Shown: positions 1 through 10,567 of the stretch, in pieces | How positions within the stretch are numbered: position 1 is the first letter of the stretch | How the letters are laid out: every line of letters begins with the position of its first letter | Source: Trifolium pratense | Lineage: Eukaryota; Streptophyta; Magnoliopsida; Fabales; Fabaceae | Reading direction: 5' to 3' | DNA length: 64,000 nt | NCBI RefSeq assembly: GCF_020283565.1 | Contig: NC_060060.1 | Span: 34,100,001 to 34,164,000 of the forward strand | Notes under the pieces: model-generated | Database searches by the model: none | Told to the model about the DNA's origin: nothing | Seen by the model: the letters and a program-made list of their open reading frames with translations, nothing else | Program-made: the position numbers and the translations under genes

Positions 1-962
1 ATGTTTATAGGTAGTATGACAGGGTTTTGAGGATGAGAATGTATTCTTTCTCTATATTTGGGAAGCCCTGAGATTTTTTCCCCTGGCAGTAATTGAAAGC
101 CTTTGATTTAGAATGCAGGGATTGAACTTTATAATTCATAATTCAGATAGTAGCTAGCAAAATATTAGACTCTTGGTTTATTTTTAAATCTTTTTATTAC
201 AAATAGGTGCCCGATAGACGAACTGATGTCGGATTCCCCTGCACGGTTTATCTAATGTACGTTGAGGGGATGAAGTCTCGGAAATGAATTTTTGTATCAA
301 ATCTGTTATGACCACTTCCTACACAATCTTCATGTTTTAATTTTAAATTATTTTTGCCTTCTAATGTTTGAGGATGTGAATATTTTCATAGTCTCCTGTC
401 AGCTTGTAAGAAATGCCCCAATTGAATAGATAAACAATCTGTGTTGCTGCCTGCTCGGCTTCTTATCCTTGCTGCTTAGATAATTTTGGAGGTTTTCGTA
501 TAGAATAATATGTATGGGTTATATAAATGCAACACTATTAGGATAAACATTCAATGGACTACACGAAAAGCATCTTCCCACTTCCAAGTGAAGTGTTAAG
601 CAGGGATATTCTCTTATAGTCATGTAAGAATTTGACAAGAATTAAAATTAAACAACTATTTTCACAACTGCCTCAGTGTTTTTGCTTTGTAACTAATTAT
701 AATCATAATGAAACAAATTAACTATCCGTTTTAAACATATAGTAGAAGTTTTGTGGGTTAAAACACTTAGATGAGATAATACTAATTAGTGATATATTGA
801 ATTTATGTACTTGAGAAATTAGTTACCAGTACCACCTTACTTATTACTATTATACTGTAAAGTGCAAAGTAGTAAGAGTTATACGGTGAAGATATTGCCA
901 ACAAGGATGAGCAATAAGGTGTGGTGATAAAAGAGATAGATAGATTGAGGCATAAAGTGATG
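1..962. other. AT-rich intergenic DNA, no gene recognised
   Basis: No open frame here has a recognisable domain or good exon borders. The stretch at about 195-300 is less AT-rich and could be the untranslated tail of a gene lying to the left, but nothing supports that directly. The last few hundred bases are presumably promoter of the ferredoxin gene. Confidence 0.5.
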
Positions 963-970
963 CCACGTGT
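963..970. promoter_or_regulatory. G-box (CCACGTGT) upstream of ferredoxin gene
   Basis: A CACGTG core lies about 170 bp upstream of the ferredoxin start codon. G-boxes bound by bZIP/bHLH (PIF, HY5) factors are common in promoters of light-regulated photosynthetic genes. The motif is seen directly; its use here is inferred from position. No clear TATA box was found between it and the start codon. Confidence 0.4.
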
Positions 971-1137
971 AGATAGGGTTGTATGCAGTTCAAATAGCAG
1001 CTTGTTGTAACCACACTATTTCCACAAGCTCCCTTATTCATTCCCTATCTCATTATCATCATCATCAACACATCACAAACTCAAACACAAAGCAGTGTTT
1101 GCCTTAGAAACCAAAACAGAAAAAACAACAAATAGTA

Positions 1138-1596
1138 ATGGCAACCACACCAGCTTTGTATGGCACTGCAGTCAGCACCTCCTTCATGAGGAGGCAGCCA
1201 GTGCCAATGTCAGTAGCAACCACAACCACCACAAAGGCATTTCCAAGTGGTTTTGGTTTAAAAAGTGTTAGTACAAAACGTGGAGACCTTGCAGTTGCTA
1301 TGGCTACTTACAAAGTGAAACTTATTACACCAGAAGGACCTCAGGAATTTGACTGTCCAGATGATGTTTACATTCTTGACCATGCTGAGGAAGTTGGAAT
1401 TGAACTTCCTTACTCATGCAGATCTGGTTCTTGTTCTTCTTGTGCTGGTAAAGTTGTTAATGGTAATGTTAATCAGGAAGATGGTTCTTTTCTTGATGAT
1501 GAACAGATTGAAGGAGGTTGGGTTCTTACTTGTGTTGCTTTCCCTACATCTGATGTTACTATTGAGACTCACAAGGAAGAGGAACTCACTGCTTAA
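1138..1596 (+). CDS. Chloroplast [2Fe-2S] ferredoxin, leaf type
   Basis: Intronless gene of 152 codons. Residues 1-55 are rich in Ser/Thr and basic residues with almost no acidic ones, as in a chloroplast transit peptide. The mature part starts near residue 56 (ATYKVKL) and is about 97 residues, the normal size of plant ferredoxin. The iron-sulfur ligands are present as Cys94, Cys99, Cys102 and Cys132 in the precursor, with the family motif [12 protein letters not shown]. It carries electrons in the stroma from photosystem I to FNR and to assimilatory enzymes such as nitrite reductase and glutamate synthase. The acidic C-terminus (HKEEELTA) matches photosynthetic isoforms, so I call it leaf type; a paralogue assignment needs a tree. 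It is convergent with the MLO-like gene on the other strand. Confidence 0.95.
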   Translation: MATTPALYGTAVSTSFMRRQPVPMSVATTTTTKAFPSGFGLKSVSTKRGDLAVAMATYKVKLITPEGPQEFDCPDDVYILDHAEEVGIELPYSCRSGSCSSCAGKVVNGNVNQEDGSFLDDEQIEGGWVLTCVAFPTSDVTIETHKEEELTA

Positions 1597-2455
1597 TTCT
1601 ATTGTATAATGTATTCCTCTTATGTTATATGTTTGTTTTGCCTTTAAATTTTGTGTTTTACTTTCTCTACAATGAGTAGTAACTCTATTAATTCCTTCAC
1701 CTGTTTGTTGTAACATGTGAAGTTAATAATGTTGTTCTGTTTTTATTATTTGTGTTTTTCCTTGTTTTTTTGCTCACTATTCTTCTTTCCCCCTCTTTTC
1801 TGGGTTGAATATTATATGAATTTTGATTTTTCTCACGTAGTATTTTTGTGTTTTGAGCATGGATTTTCTTCTGTCTCACCTTGTATTGTAGGTGATGAAT
1901 GATGATGCATTTCTAATCTATTATGTTCTTAACTTGAATGTTCATAAAACTTGAATGATGATAAAACTAGTAATAGCTGATGATGTTTTATGTGTAGGAT
2001 TTGATTTCCAAAATGTTGGGGGATCAATTTTCCATGGCTTTAATAATTCAATATATCATTTAAAATTGAGACATATACTATCTAATTGTCTATCGTCAAG
2101 TGGTTAACGAGTTTTACTTAATTACCAATGGTTTGGAAGAAATCGCGTTTGAATTTCATCTAGAGAAATCGCTGGTCAACATTACTTATTTTCTGGCTGA
2201 GCTCGGAGCATTAGAGTCCCTTTCCCCTAAGAACAAGAGGGTTAAAGATAAAAAAAAAAAGAGGGAAGAAAACAACGAGAAAAATACAGAGAAATATTCC
2301 AAATTTTGGTGCTAAATTTATTACTTCTAATAGTGATATATATATAATGTACATCTATGCTTCATAGCGATTAAGAATGATTTGCACATCTAAACTATAC
2401 TCTAGAATTTCAACTTGTTATGCAGTAGGACTTAAGATATAAAACAAAATATTGA
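1597..2455. other. Ferredoxin 3' UTR and intergenic DNA between convergent genes
   Basis: The first few hundred bases are T-rich and probably hold the ferredoxin 3' UTR. At about 2085-2230 a stretch resembles tRNA-derived repeat DNA (an A-box-like AAGTGGTTAACG and a degenerate B-box), possibly an old SINE. No gene was recognised. Confidence 0.4.
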
Positions 2456-5400
2456 TCATGTTTTGTGAAACAAATCAAGAAGAGTCTCAACTTTAGCTTC
2501 CTCTCCGTTGTCAACATTATTGTAATGTGAATTAATATGTACGGATTCTGACAAATCGGTTGAATCATCGAGGTTGTTTGAAGTCAGAAAATTCATCTGG
2601 TCTACTGAAGTTACTGTCATCTGATTCAAAGACTCTAAGTCTAAGGAAGTTGTTCGAGTTAGAGTGCCAGATACCACTGTTATCTCATCCCTCTCATTGA
2701 TTGTTGATCCCAGGGAACATATTGATCTAGCGGTATGTGAATGCAGAGAATGATCATGCTTAGACTTCTGTTTTACTCTCTTACACCAACTGTGTAAGGA
2801 ATCTCTAACACTCTCTGTCACTAGAGCCTTCTTACATCGCGATCCCATCTGCAGTAAACAATGATGAATATGATAATCAAATAAATTTACTTAGGTCACA
2901 TTGTTGTTGGAACAATGTTACAAAATATGAGAGTAAGGATTTCTTAGAAAGTTTAAGCTAACCTGTGAAACTATCACATTAAGGGGCACTGTCATATAGC
3001 TACACCAGAACTGAACAAAAACTCTGCAAAACAAGTTTAGAAATGAGAAAGTGTAAGAGAATCCGAAAATTTAAGTATTGTAGAATCTCAAAAATTAGTC
3101 GATAATGTAGAACAAAGAATTCGTGAGAGAGATGAAACCTACCCACATGTCAGCCGAATGATGATCATGTAATGGTGTCTCATGAAGCATGATTGTTCTT
3201 TAAATCCCCACTACACAATAGACATGCAATTTTGTTTTAACAAAGATTGCACTTAGTATATTAGTTCATGTAATGGAATAGATATAGGCATATAGATACA
3301 TTCTTGAAAAATCTAAATCTTACCAATGTCCAAATAAATGAAGCCATTTCAAAGGCATTCTGCATGAATAATAGAGAAAATAAGAACAAAAAACAACGAT
3401 GAAGAATGAAACAATTACAAATGCATTCAAGATTTTACCTGAAATATCACAAATTGTATTAGCCATAACAATATCTCTGGTTTGTTGAACCAAAACAAAC
3501 CATCGCGTGGCTTTACTTGTGTTCTGGCAGATGGACCCTGCTGCTCCCAGATTTCAAGTGCTAAAGTGGCTACAACATGTTGAAGTTTTGTACCTATTAA
3601 CATCACAAGCTTTTACGCATAGCGAAATCAGAAGTTATCCAAAATAATAATTTTCAATGGACTAATTCATTTTGATTTGTTGAAAAATGAAAACAGATTA
3701 TTTTACATACAATTGCAGGTATAAAGGAGAGCCAGAAGTATATATTTAGACCTGCAAATTTAGAAATTCAATTATTAGACAAAATCAACAAAGACACTTC
3801 ATTCAGTCTACACATGCTCTATTATGATTTATGAAAAGGAAAGTTACCATGGATGTTCACAAAGATACAGACTATGGTATAAACCCAAAGCGGCCAGCTG
3901 GAAAATTGAAACAGGTAATTTTCAGCTCTAAACCATGCTTTTCATGAAAAAATATGCATGGATTGATAAATCTTAATAAGCATAAATTCAATTTCAAAGG
4001 GATTCATACCTTATTCCTAGAATGGCATGAAATTCATCTTCCATGCTTCGAACCATATATTTATGAAAATCATATGACAACGGCAATCTATGTTCCTGCA
4101 AATTTACAAAAGTAGGGAGCTTATAAGATCAGTGGTATAGAATATTATATATTAGTGAGGAAGAATCTCCTGTCTACAAGTAAACACTTACAGTGATGAA
4201 ACCAAGACGAAGCGCAAGGTAATCTGATTTTTGTATGGAACTCCTAAACTGACGCAGAAAACATAGCTGCAATGTCAGATCACAAATTGTCATCATCCTG
4301 AATATGCATATGGCTCGTGTACTAAGCGAATTTAGAAGTATAAAGAATATTTTCATTATCTTGTCATACTTTTGAGATTGATATTTTTCAAATTGAAAGG
4401 TGCAATGATGGTTAGTTCAATTGCTAGATAAACAATAAGTAAAGATGCATAATTAATTAACGTCGACGATATATCACCATCCAAATTAGTATTGAATTCC
4501 TGCTCCATGGATGAGAAGTGTGATGGAAAACAAAGGTCGTTTGCCGCCTCATCACCTTGTTTATCTTTCCTGTAGAATAAAATTAGTTAAAGTATATGCA
4601 ATATTACTGTGATGCGAGTATGATGCAAAAATTATTACATTAAAAACAGGCGGTAGAAACAAAGTTCAGACAATTTTCTCTTTTGTCATTTCTTTCTGCG
4701 TTAATAAAGTTCATACAATACAAAGGTTGGTCGACAAAGCGTGCGTCATTCTATTTATGTCATTTACCTTGCAAATTTCCGTCGATAGCAGCCATGGTAG
4801 CCTGATTTTCCCATCTGCACCAACTATATATCTACAAACACACACAACAAATAAAAACTAAACCACTCCTTACTTAGCATATGGTAGGTAATGTGAATTA
4901 CTTTGCTAGTAAATATCAAATAAAGGCACTACTCATATCATATACTGTAGTTATTAGTACTTGCAAGAACCTTGACACATTTTAGGTATAACAATTGTGG
5001 ATTACTTTATAGTATACATAGTCCTATAATAAGCTGGAAACTTCGACGGCTGACCTTGCTCATTGCTAAACCAACAGCGAGAAAACTATACAGAACATGA
5101 GTGATCCCAAGAACAAATAAAAACCGGTGCAACTGCTCAAGACCCTCATATGAAACAAATGGTTCATGGCCCTGCATTTATCAATTAGCATATCATAAGG
5201 ATAATTAGTAGTATTGCAAAGAAAAAGCAGAATTGATCTCAGTTTGTTCAACACAAGTTAAAAATTGAAGCATTTTATATTACCTCTCCACATTGATGGA
5301 GTGCACCAGTAATTAGCCCTTTTGGAATATTAGTTTCATCAGAGAAAGAGGAAGAGTTTTTAATTATGACATTCTCAATCATGGGAAGGTCTTCTTCGGC

Positions 5401-6487
5401 ACAAGTATAAAATCGACTGCTGAATACCGATGAGCTTATACAAATCTCAGAGATCCACCTCGCGCTTTGTGCCAACAACAAAGAGATAAGCCCAAGCAGC
5501 ATCAACTCTAACAAGAAGGATCAATCCGAGTTAATTAAATACATAATAAACAAACAGTAAAAACGTCAAAGATTCTGAAAGGAAACTAAAATATTAGCAT
5601 ATTATTGAACATTCACACTGAAAAAGCCTTCTCCGTTACTCCTATCGATATGATATCAATATTAGATCAAAATTTTGCCACAGGAACTCTCAAATACATA
5701 GACATCGCTAACATTTCAGCGGTCTTTTTCCTCATTCTCCAATCTTCACTCAGTTGTTGAAAATTAATTAGCAACTAAATCACATAATGCATAGTGGAAT
5801 GACAATCACGGCGTTGTCCTTAATTCTGGTTTTTGCGCTAGGTAGGAACGAACAACATGTATAATTTACCTTCTTTCATTTTCTCCAGCGAAGCAAAAAG
5901 TGCCTTCCTTCTCGTCTTCTTCAACCACTGCACAGCCAAGAAAAATATGTTTCATGTCTTCTTCATGAGACTTAATCAAGAAACTGGTTATTTTTATTGT
6001 ACAAAGTTACATTCCACAGTTAAATTTTACAGTTGAAGCCAGTTTAAAACTTATATTATAGGAGATAGCTTCTGAAAATAACTAGCCAACATACATAGAA
6101 GCTAAAAAATAAACAATTAATAAATAATATCAAACAGTAACCTGAGATCTGAACAGCATGTAATAAATTTGCCAGCAGAATAATAGAGAGCATAGGAACA
6201 TGTCATTACTTTTAGTAGTTCATTATTGCTTCTTGAGCTGTTTATGTCACTTCTACATTATATTCCTAAGATACTAAATAAAAAGCAATTTTTCAACACT
6301 TATCTATTCAATCAAGCCAAGTAGGAACATCTAAACCTTTGAATGTGTTTGTTATTATTACCTTACCAAGGCGGTAGATAGAACGCTCAACCAAGAAACA
6401 GACAAAGACCATGACAGTAACAACAGATGCAACTGAATATGTAGGTGTCTCAGCAAGAGAACGACCTTGCTCCATAACATGTTCCAT
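2456..6487 (-). CDS. MLO-like seven-transmembrane protein (MLO4-like, clade I)
   Basis: Fifteen exons were joined by hand: 6362-6487, 5870-5927, 5284-5507, 5055-5171, 4768-4831, 4478-4569, 4192-4266, 4010-4095, 3848-3897, 3711-3751, 3439-3609, 3324-3359, 3143-3210, 2963-3023, 2456-2848. They sum to 1662 nt, or 553 residues, with phase kept at every junction; MLO genes typically have about 15 exons. Family landmarks are the N-terminal [15 protein letters not shown], the charged loop [20 protein letters not shown], conserved loop cysteines, the FHHTSHPW segment and [11 protein letters not shown]. The last exon (residues 424-553) opens with the calmodulin-binding helix ([16 protein letters not shown]). 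MLO proteins are plasma-membrane proteins, described as calcium-permeable channels, acting in powdery mildew susceptibility, pollen-tube reception or root touch response by clade. Resemblance to AtMLO4 suggests the root clade (inference). A broken copy of exon 2 lies at 15908-16480. Confidence 0.93.
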
Positions 6488-6729
6488 TATTTCTTCTTAC
6501 ATCAAGAAACCATTCATGGAAAACAAAAAAGAAGAACTCTCTTGAATCCACAGAAATGAGGAGCAGATGGGATCCAAAGGAAGGAAAAGAGAAGTATCTT
6601 AGCAGCTTTGAGAGAGTGTTTTTTGTTTTATTTGATTAGTTTAGTTGAAAGGTGCATGTGGAGAGAGTATATTATAATATTGCAGTTGCAGGTATAGATC
6701 CTAATCACTTTTGATTTCATCATATAATA

Positions 6730-6990
6730 AATTTCTTAGAATCGAGAGTTAAGTCTAACTCAACTCTACAAAACTAGCTTATATGGTGAGTATTGTTTCT
6801 ACTTTATAAGCGTATACTCAGGCCATCTCGCAAGCGATATTGGGTTTGGGGCGCGGATATAAATGGTGGATGGTCTGATCAGAAATCTGATTGCAGAAAT
6901 CTGATTGCAGGCGGCCCAACAGATCGTAGAGAGGCTATGATATCATCTAAGAAATTATTAATTAAACACTTTGTTTATTGTTTGTCAAAG
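6730..6990. repeat. Dispersed repeat shared with 25970-26170
   Basis: This stretch and one inside a COBL intron share several segments: an AAACTAGCTTATATGGTGAG-like block, a TCAGGCCATCTCGCAA-like block, and a GGCGGCCCAACAGATCGTAG-like block. Both are on the same strand and rather diverged. It looks like the remains of an LTR or TRIM family common in legume genomes; no coding capacity was seen. Confidence 0.5.
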
Positions 6991-7681
6991 TTAAAGACTA
7001 GCTTACGTGCAGTGTATTGGTGCTGTCTATGACACACACACACAATCTCCAAACCATGCACATGGAGAGTTTCTCATTCTCCAAGGTTGCTGTTACTAAC
7101 AACCTTTAGATGGTAAGTTTCAAGGGACCAAAAGGGTCCCTCTAAAGAAAACCGGTATATGGCATTATGAATAATTAATTCTTTTATATATATAGCAAAC
7201 TGTGAAAAAGTAGTTTGTTCTGTGACAAAGACAACAAAAGGAAATGGAAAAGGAAGTTGAATATTAATCATGGAAATATTAATTCTTGTTCACCAATAAA
7301 AGACATAGATTGTATTGCTTTCTTCTTGTTTCTTCTGGTTTGTTTTTTATTTTATGTATTTTTATAAATAAAAGTTTAATGAATATTGAGTCTCAAGAGT
7401 CGAGACTCGCCAGAATCAAAAAATATTTTTTTGGTTTATAATGAGTTGGGGATCAAACCCATAACCTATAGCATACTACCTAAATTCCTCACCACTAGAC
7501 ATAATCCGGTGGCTTAAAAACATTAAAGAATAGTAGTATCTTAGTACTCCTTTGTTAAGGAAGTAATATAATAATCTTGACTTAAAAAGTAGTGTATTCA
7601 ACATTTTTAAAGCTTAAAACAATTGTTAGCATGACTCTTAAATATAAACAAACAAAACTTTCAAGTTTTATGGTCTGAAGC
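6991..7681. other. Intergenic DNA, no gene recognised
   Basis: AT-rich DNA with a short CA repeat near 7035. I see no supported gene, and the short open frames lack recognisable domains. Confidence 0.4.
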
Positions 7682-7698
7682 ATTAGCATATCTAAATT

Positions 7699-9218
7699 TT
7701 TTTTTGACAGTAAAAGGCTTATCTCATTTTATTCATAATAATATCGTAAATACATGTAGGAATATCGATAAAATTATGGAAACTAGCTAACGATGTAGCC
7801 GCCCCGGCAAGCCTATGAGCAACTTCATTTGCTTATCTCCGGATGAACTTAACATGAGAGTTCACAAGAGTAGAAGTTAAAATAGTTCTACAGTCACCTA
7901 AGATAGCTCCAAGATCAGAAAAATAGGTTCTTTTGCTATAAAGACTATCTACTACCCTTTTGCAATCCATCTCAAAGTCTATGTCGTGTAATTGTAGGTC
8001 CACCGCCCATTTTAAAGCCTGTAACAAACCAATGGCTTCTCCATGCTCCACATCAAGAATAGGTTCTACCCATTGTGTTCTGGCAGCCACAAACCTTCCA
8101 TAGTCATCCCTTATACACATACCAATACCCACTTTGTTATGAGTAAGGGAAAAAGAAGCGTCTACATTGCACTTGTACCTTCCATGACTTGGCTTGACCC
8201 AAATCATCTTCTGCGGGACTGTCTGAACAGTGTTGGTTAGAGAGCGGATCTGTTGTGCATCGCGCCAGCTTGTTATTAAATGTCTAGCTCGTTCTACCAC
8301 AGTTTGGTCGGAGTCGGTGATATTATCCCATACTTGATTATTTCTGCGCTTCCATATACTCCACACCATCACACTAAAGAATTCTTGCTGATCTTTGTCT
8401 AGCCTGTGCAAAACTGAGAACAGATTATCATCAATATTATTATTAGTATTCAGACCTGCATTTACATGATTCCATAGCCCTGCTCGCTGCCAGCAACGCC
8501 TACTTGTCATACACATAAACAGCACATGCAAGATGTCTTCTTCTGCGTCGTTACAAATAGCACATTGCACCGGACATTGTACACTGCGGCTATTTAGTCT
8601 CTTGCGCGTTGGTAATACGTTCCGACCTATACGCCAAAGAAGGTTCTTCACTTTTGGTGGAATTTTCGCGCGCCAAATCTGATTCCAATGGCCAGCAACG
8701 CCGTATCTGTCGTGACTGCCTCTAATGTTAACACAATATTTGTAAGCGCTGCGTACGGAGTAATTGCCATCTTGTTCCAGCTTCCACACTAATTTGTCGT
8801 CACACACTGAAGCAAAGAGAGGGGTCTGCATAATTTTCCTGACAATACTACTATCAAATATGTCACATATTTTGGCAAAGTCCCATGATTTTGAGTATGG
8901 CAACATGAGATCTTTTACTGTTGTAATATCACCAACATGCTGCATATCAGAAGGTATGGGAATTGACATGCCTTCCTTGAGCCAATTTTGCTCCCAAATA
9001 CTTATGTTCTCTCCGGTACCAATGCTCCACTTACATCCTCCTTGGACAACTGACTTAGAACTCCATATACTCCTCCAAACATAACTTGGATTATGGCCAA
9101 TGCTTGAGTCAAAAAAATCACATTTAGGGAAGTATCTAGCTTTGAGAAGTTTAGTGATTAAACTGCTTGGTTTTGTGACTAAATTCCAGGCTTGTTTACC
9201 AAGCATGGCAATGTTGAA
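7699..9218 (-). mobile_element. 5'-truncated LINE (non-LTR retrotransposon) with 17-bp target duplication
   Basis: The insert is flanked by a perfect 17-bp direct repeat, attagcatatctaaatt, at 7682-7698 and 9219-9235. It ends in a short poly-A tail, seen as a T-run just after 7698. Only the 3' part of ORF2 is present: the end of the reverse-transcriptase region, the zinc-binding domain (zf-RVT) and an RNase H domain. This is a classic incomplete target-primed insertion. The perfect duplication implies moderate or young age. Confidence 0.88.
7833..9206 (-). pseudogene. LINE ORF2 C-terminal fragment (zf-RVT and RNase H), broken by a stop
   Basis: An open frame of 457 codons. It starts with MLGKQAWNL, the family motif just upstream of zf-RVT. 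The zinc-binding region has the RAKIPPKVKNLLWRIGRN motif and CxxC pairs. The RNase H part starts at about residue 345 (KCNVDASF) and keeps the acidic positions expected of the fold. The frame stops at TAA 7833-7835, exactly where relatives usually read on into ANEVAHRLA; that segment is still readable in the same frame downstream. The stop is therefore a later mutation or a family variant. With no intact upstream RT domain this copy cannot transpose by itself. Confidence 0.85.
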
Positions 9219-9235
9219 ATTAGCATATCTAAATT

Positions 9236-9990
9236 AATTTTACTACATTTAGTAATATCATTTATGAAGTACTATTCAACCAATGTAAAAACTTCTTTTA
9301 TTCATATGAATGAAATAATAATAATAATAATAATAATACTCCTACATACATACATAACATGTCTCATTACAAAGTTTAACATAAAATGAGCCAATTAACA
9401 AATAATTGGATCTTTAACCATGATGAATTAGGAATGAGTCAATAAAATCAGCCAATTACTTATCAATTTGACACAATTCAATAATGAGGCATTCTTCCCC
9501 AATCCCCACCATAAAAAATCTACACAAGTAGTCAAATGTGCGATTGGCCCAACTTGTTCTTTACTTCTCTTCTCTTTAAAAGGAAAAGAAGGGCCAAACA
9601 ATATTTAGAAGAAGTACTTATATTTTGTTAATATACACTTTACTTTTAAATTTGGAGATGAGTCCATATCAAACAATATTTAGAAGAAGTATTTATTTTT
9701 TTTATATTTTGTTGTCCGTCGATTTTTTATTCATGTGTAATTATTTTATATAACAAAGATTTTACTGTTATCAATATAGAAGGAACTGAAAAGAGAAAAA
9801 GAACATGAATTTTGTAGTTAGTATAGCAGTTACTAATATACTAATACATGCTTGCTTGCTTCACTCTTTTCTCTGATGCTAAATTTTACTATCAGTGATG
9901 GACTTCTATTTGCAGAGGTTTCAAAATCCTTTACATTACATTACATTACATGCGGATGCAATTGCGGTTGCATACCAGAATTTAAAATAA
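9236..9990. other. Intergenic AT-rich DNA with a short (AAT)n tract
   Basis: An (AAT)n microsatellite lies at about 9316-9342. An imperfect duplication of AATATTTAGAAGAAGTA occurs near 9600 and 9676. Tandem ACATT units sit near 9935. No gene was recognised. Confidence 0.45.
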
Positions 9991-9996
9991 TGAGGC

Positions 9997-10268
9997 TGTG
10001 TTATGGACCGAACCTAAGCCTAACTCGACGGCGAGCACGACCCACTTAGAAGTCAGTCTCGGTCCAATAGCACGCTGTCGCTGACCCAATGCCACGCGTT
10101 CCTGCTCAACAGTCACAAAAGTTGGCTTTTCTGTAACGTCCAACATCGGAAGCCAATCATGTCTTTTTAGCCATTATTCCCACAGGCATCAATGTTGAGG
10201 CCGCGAGATTCTCCCTCACATTGATGGCCTTGTCTCTGTGCCAGATGATATATAGATCTTTGTCATGC
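9997..10268. repeat. Probable old LTR fragment, left part (host of the copia insertion)
   Basis: GC-richer than its surroundings, beginning TGTTATGGACCGAACC. It resumes on the other side of the copia element at 15335, where a segment reading CTGACTTCAGCGTTAGAGTG resembles the U5 region of Tat/Athila-type gypsy LTRs. I infer that the copia element landed in an old gypsy-type LTR. The family assignment is tentative. Confidence 0.35.
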
Positions 10269-10273
10269 AGAAG
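10269..10273. repeat. Copia target-site duplication, left (AGAAG)
   Basis: AGAAG here matches AGAAG at 15330-15334. Five bases is the usual duplication length of Ty1/copia integrases. Confidence 0.9.
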
Positions 10274-10551
10274 TAATAGAATGTAAAGAGAGAGTTTTCA
10301 TTGAACTTTCAATTCTTTTGATTATTGTTGAATCAGTTAGTTACAGAGGTGGGAACCACTTACATATATAGACTCATTGTGGTTACCTGCTATAGCCAGT
10401 TACTACTCAGCAAGGATTGACACGTGTCAGTTACAAACAGCTGGCATAACAGCTGGCATAACTAACTTCTATAGTTTGTTATGACTCTTGCTAAAGCCTA
10501 AACTATACAACTGCAAGCTAAACAAAGCTATGCTAGACTCCATCTCTAATA
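10274..10551 (-). repeat. 3' LTR of copia element (278 bp)
   Basis: Identical by eye over all 278 bases to the copy at 15052-15329. In element orientation it starts TATTAGAG and ends TTCTATTA, so the terminal dinucleotides are TA...TA rather than TG...CA. It holds a CACGTG motif, a tandem ACAGCTGGCATA repeat and a TATATATG stretch that could be the U3 promoter. Immediately inside is a run of ten G on the element strand (10552-10561), which serves as polypurine tract. Confidence 0.92.
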
Positions 10552-10567
10552 CCCCCCCCCCACAAAC

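Noticed and set aside
2100..2315. 71-codon frame between ferredoxin and MLO genes
   Set aside because: Ends in a low-complexity Lys/Glu tail and overlaps a tRNA-derived repeat-like stretch; no domain.
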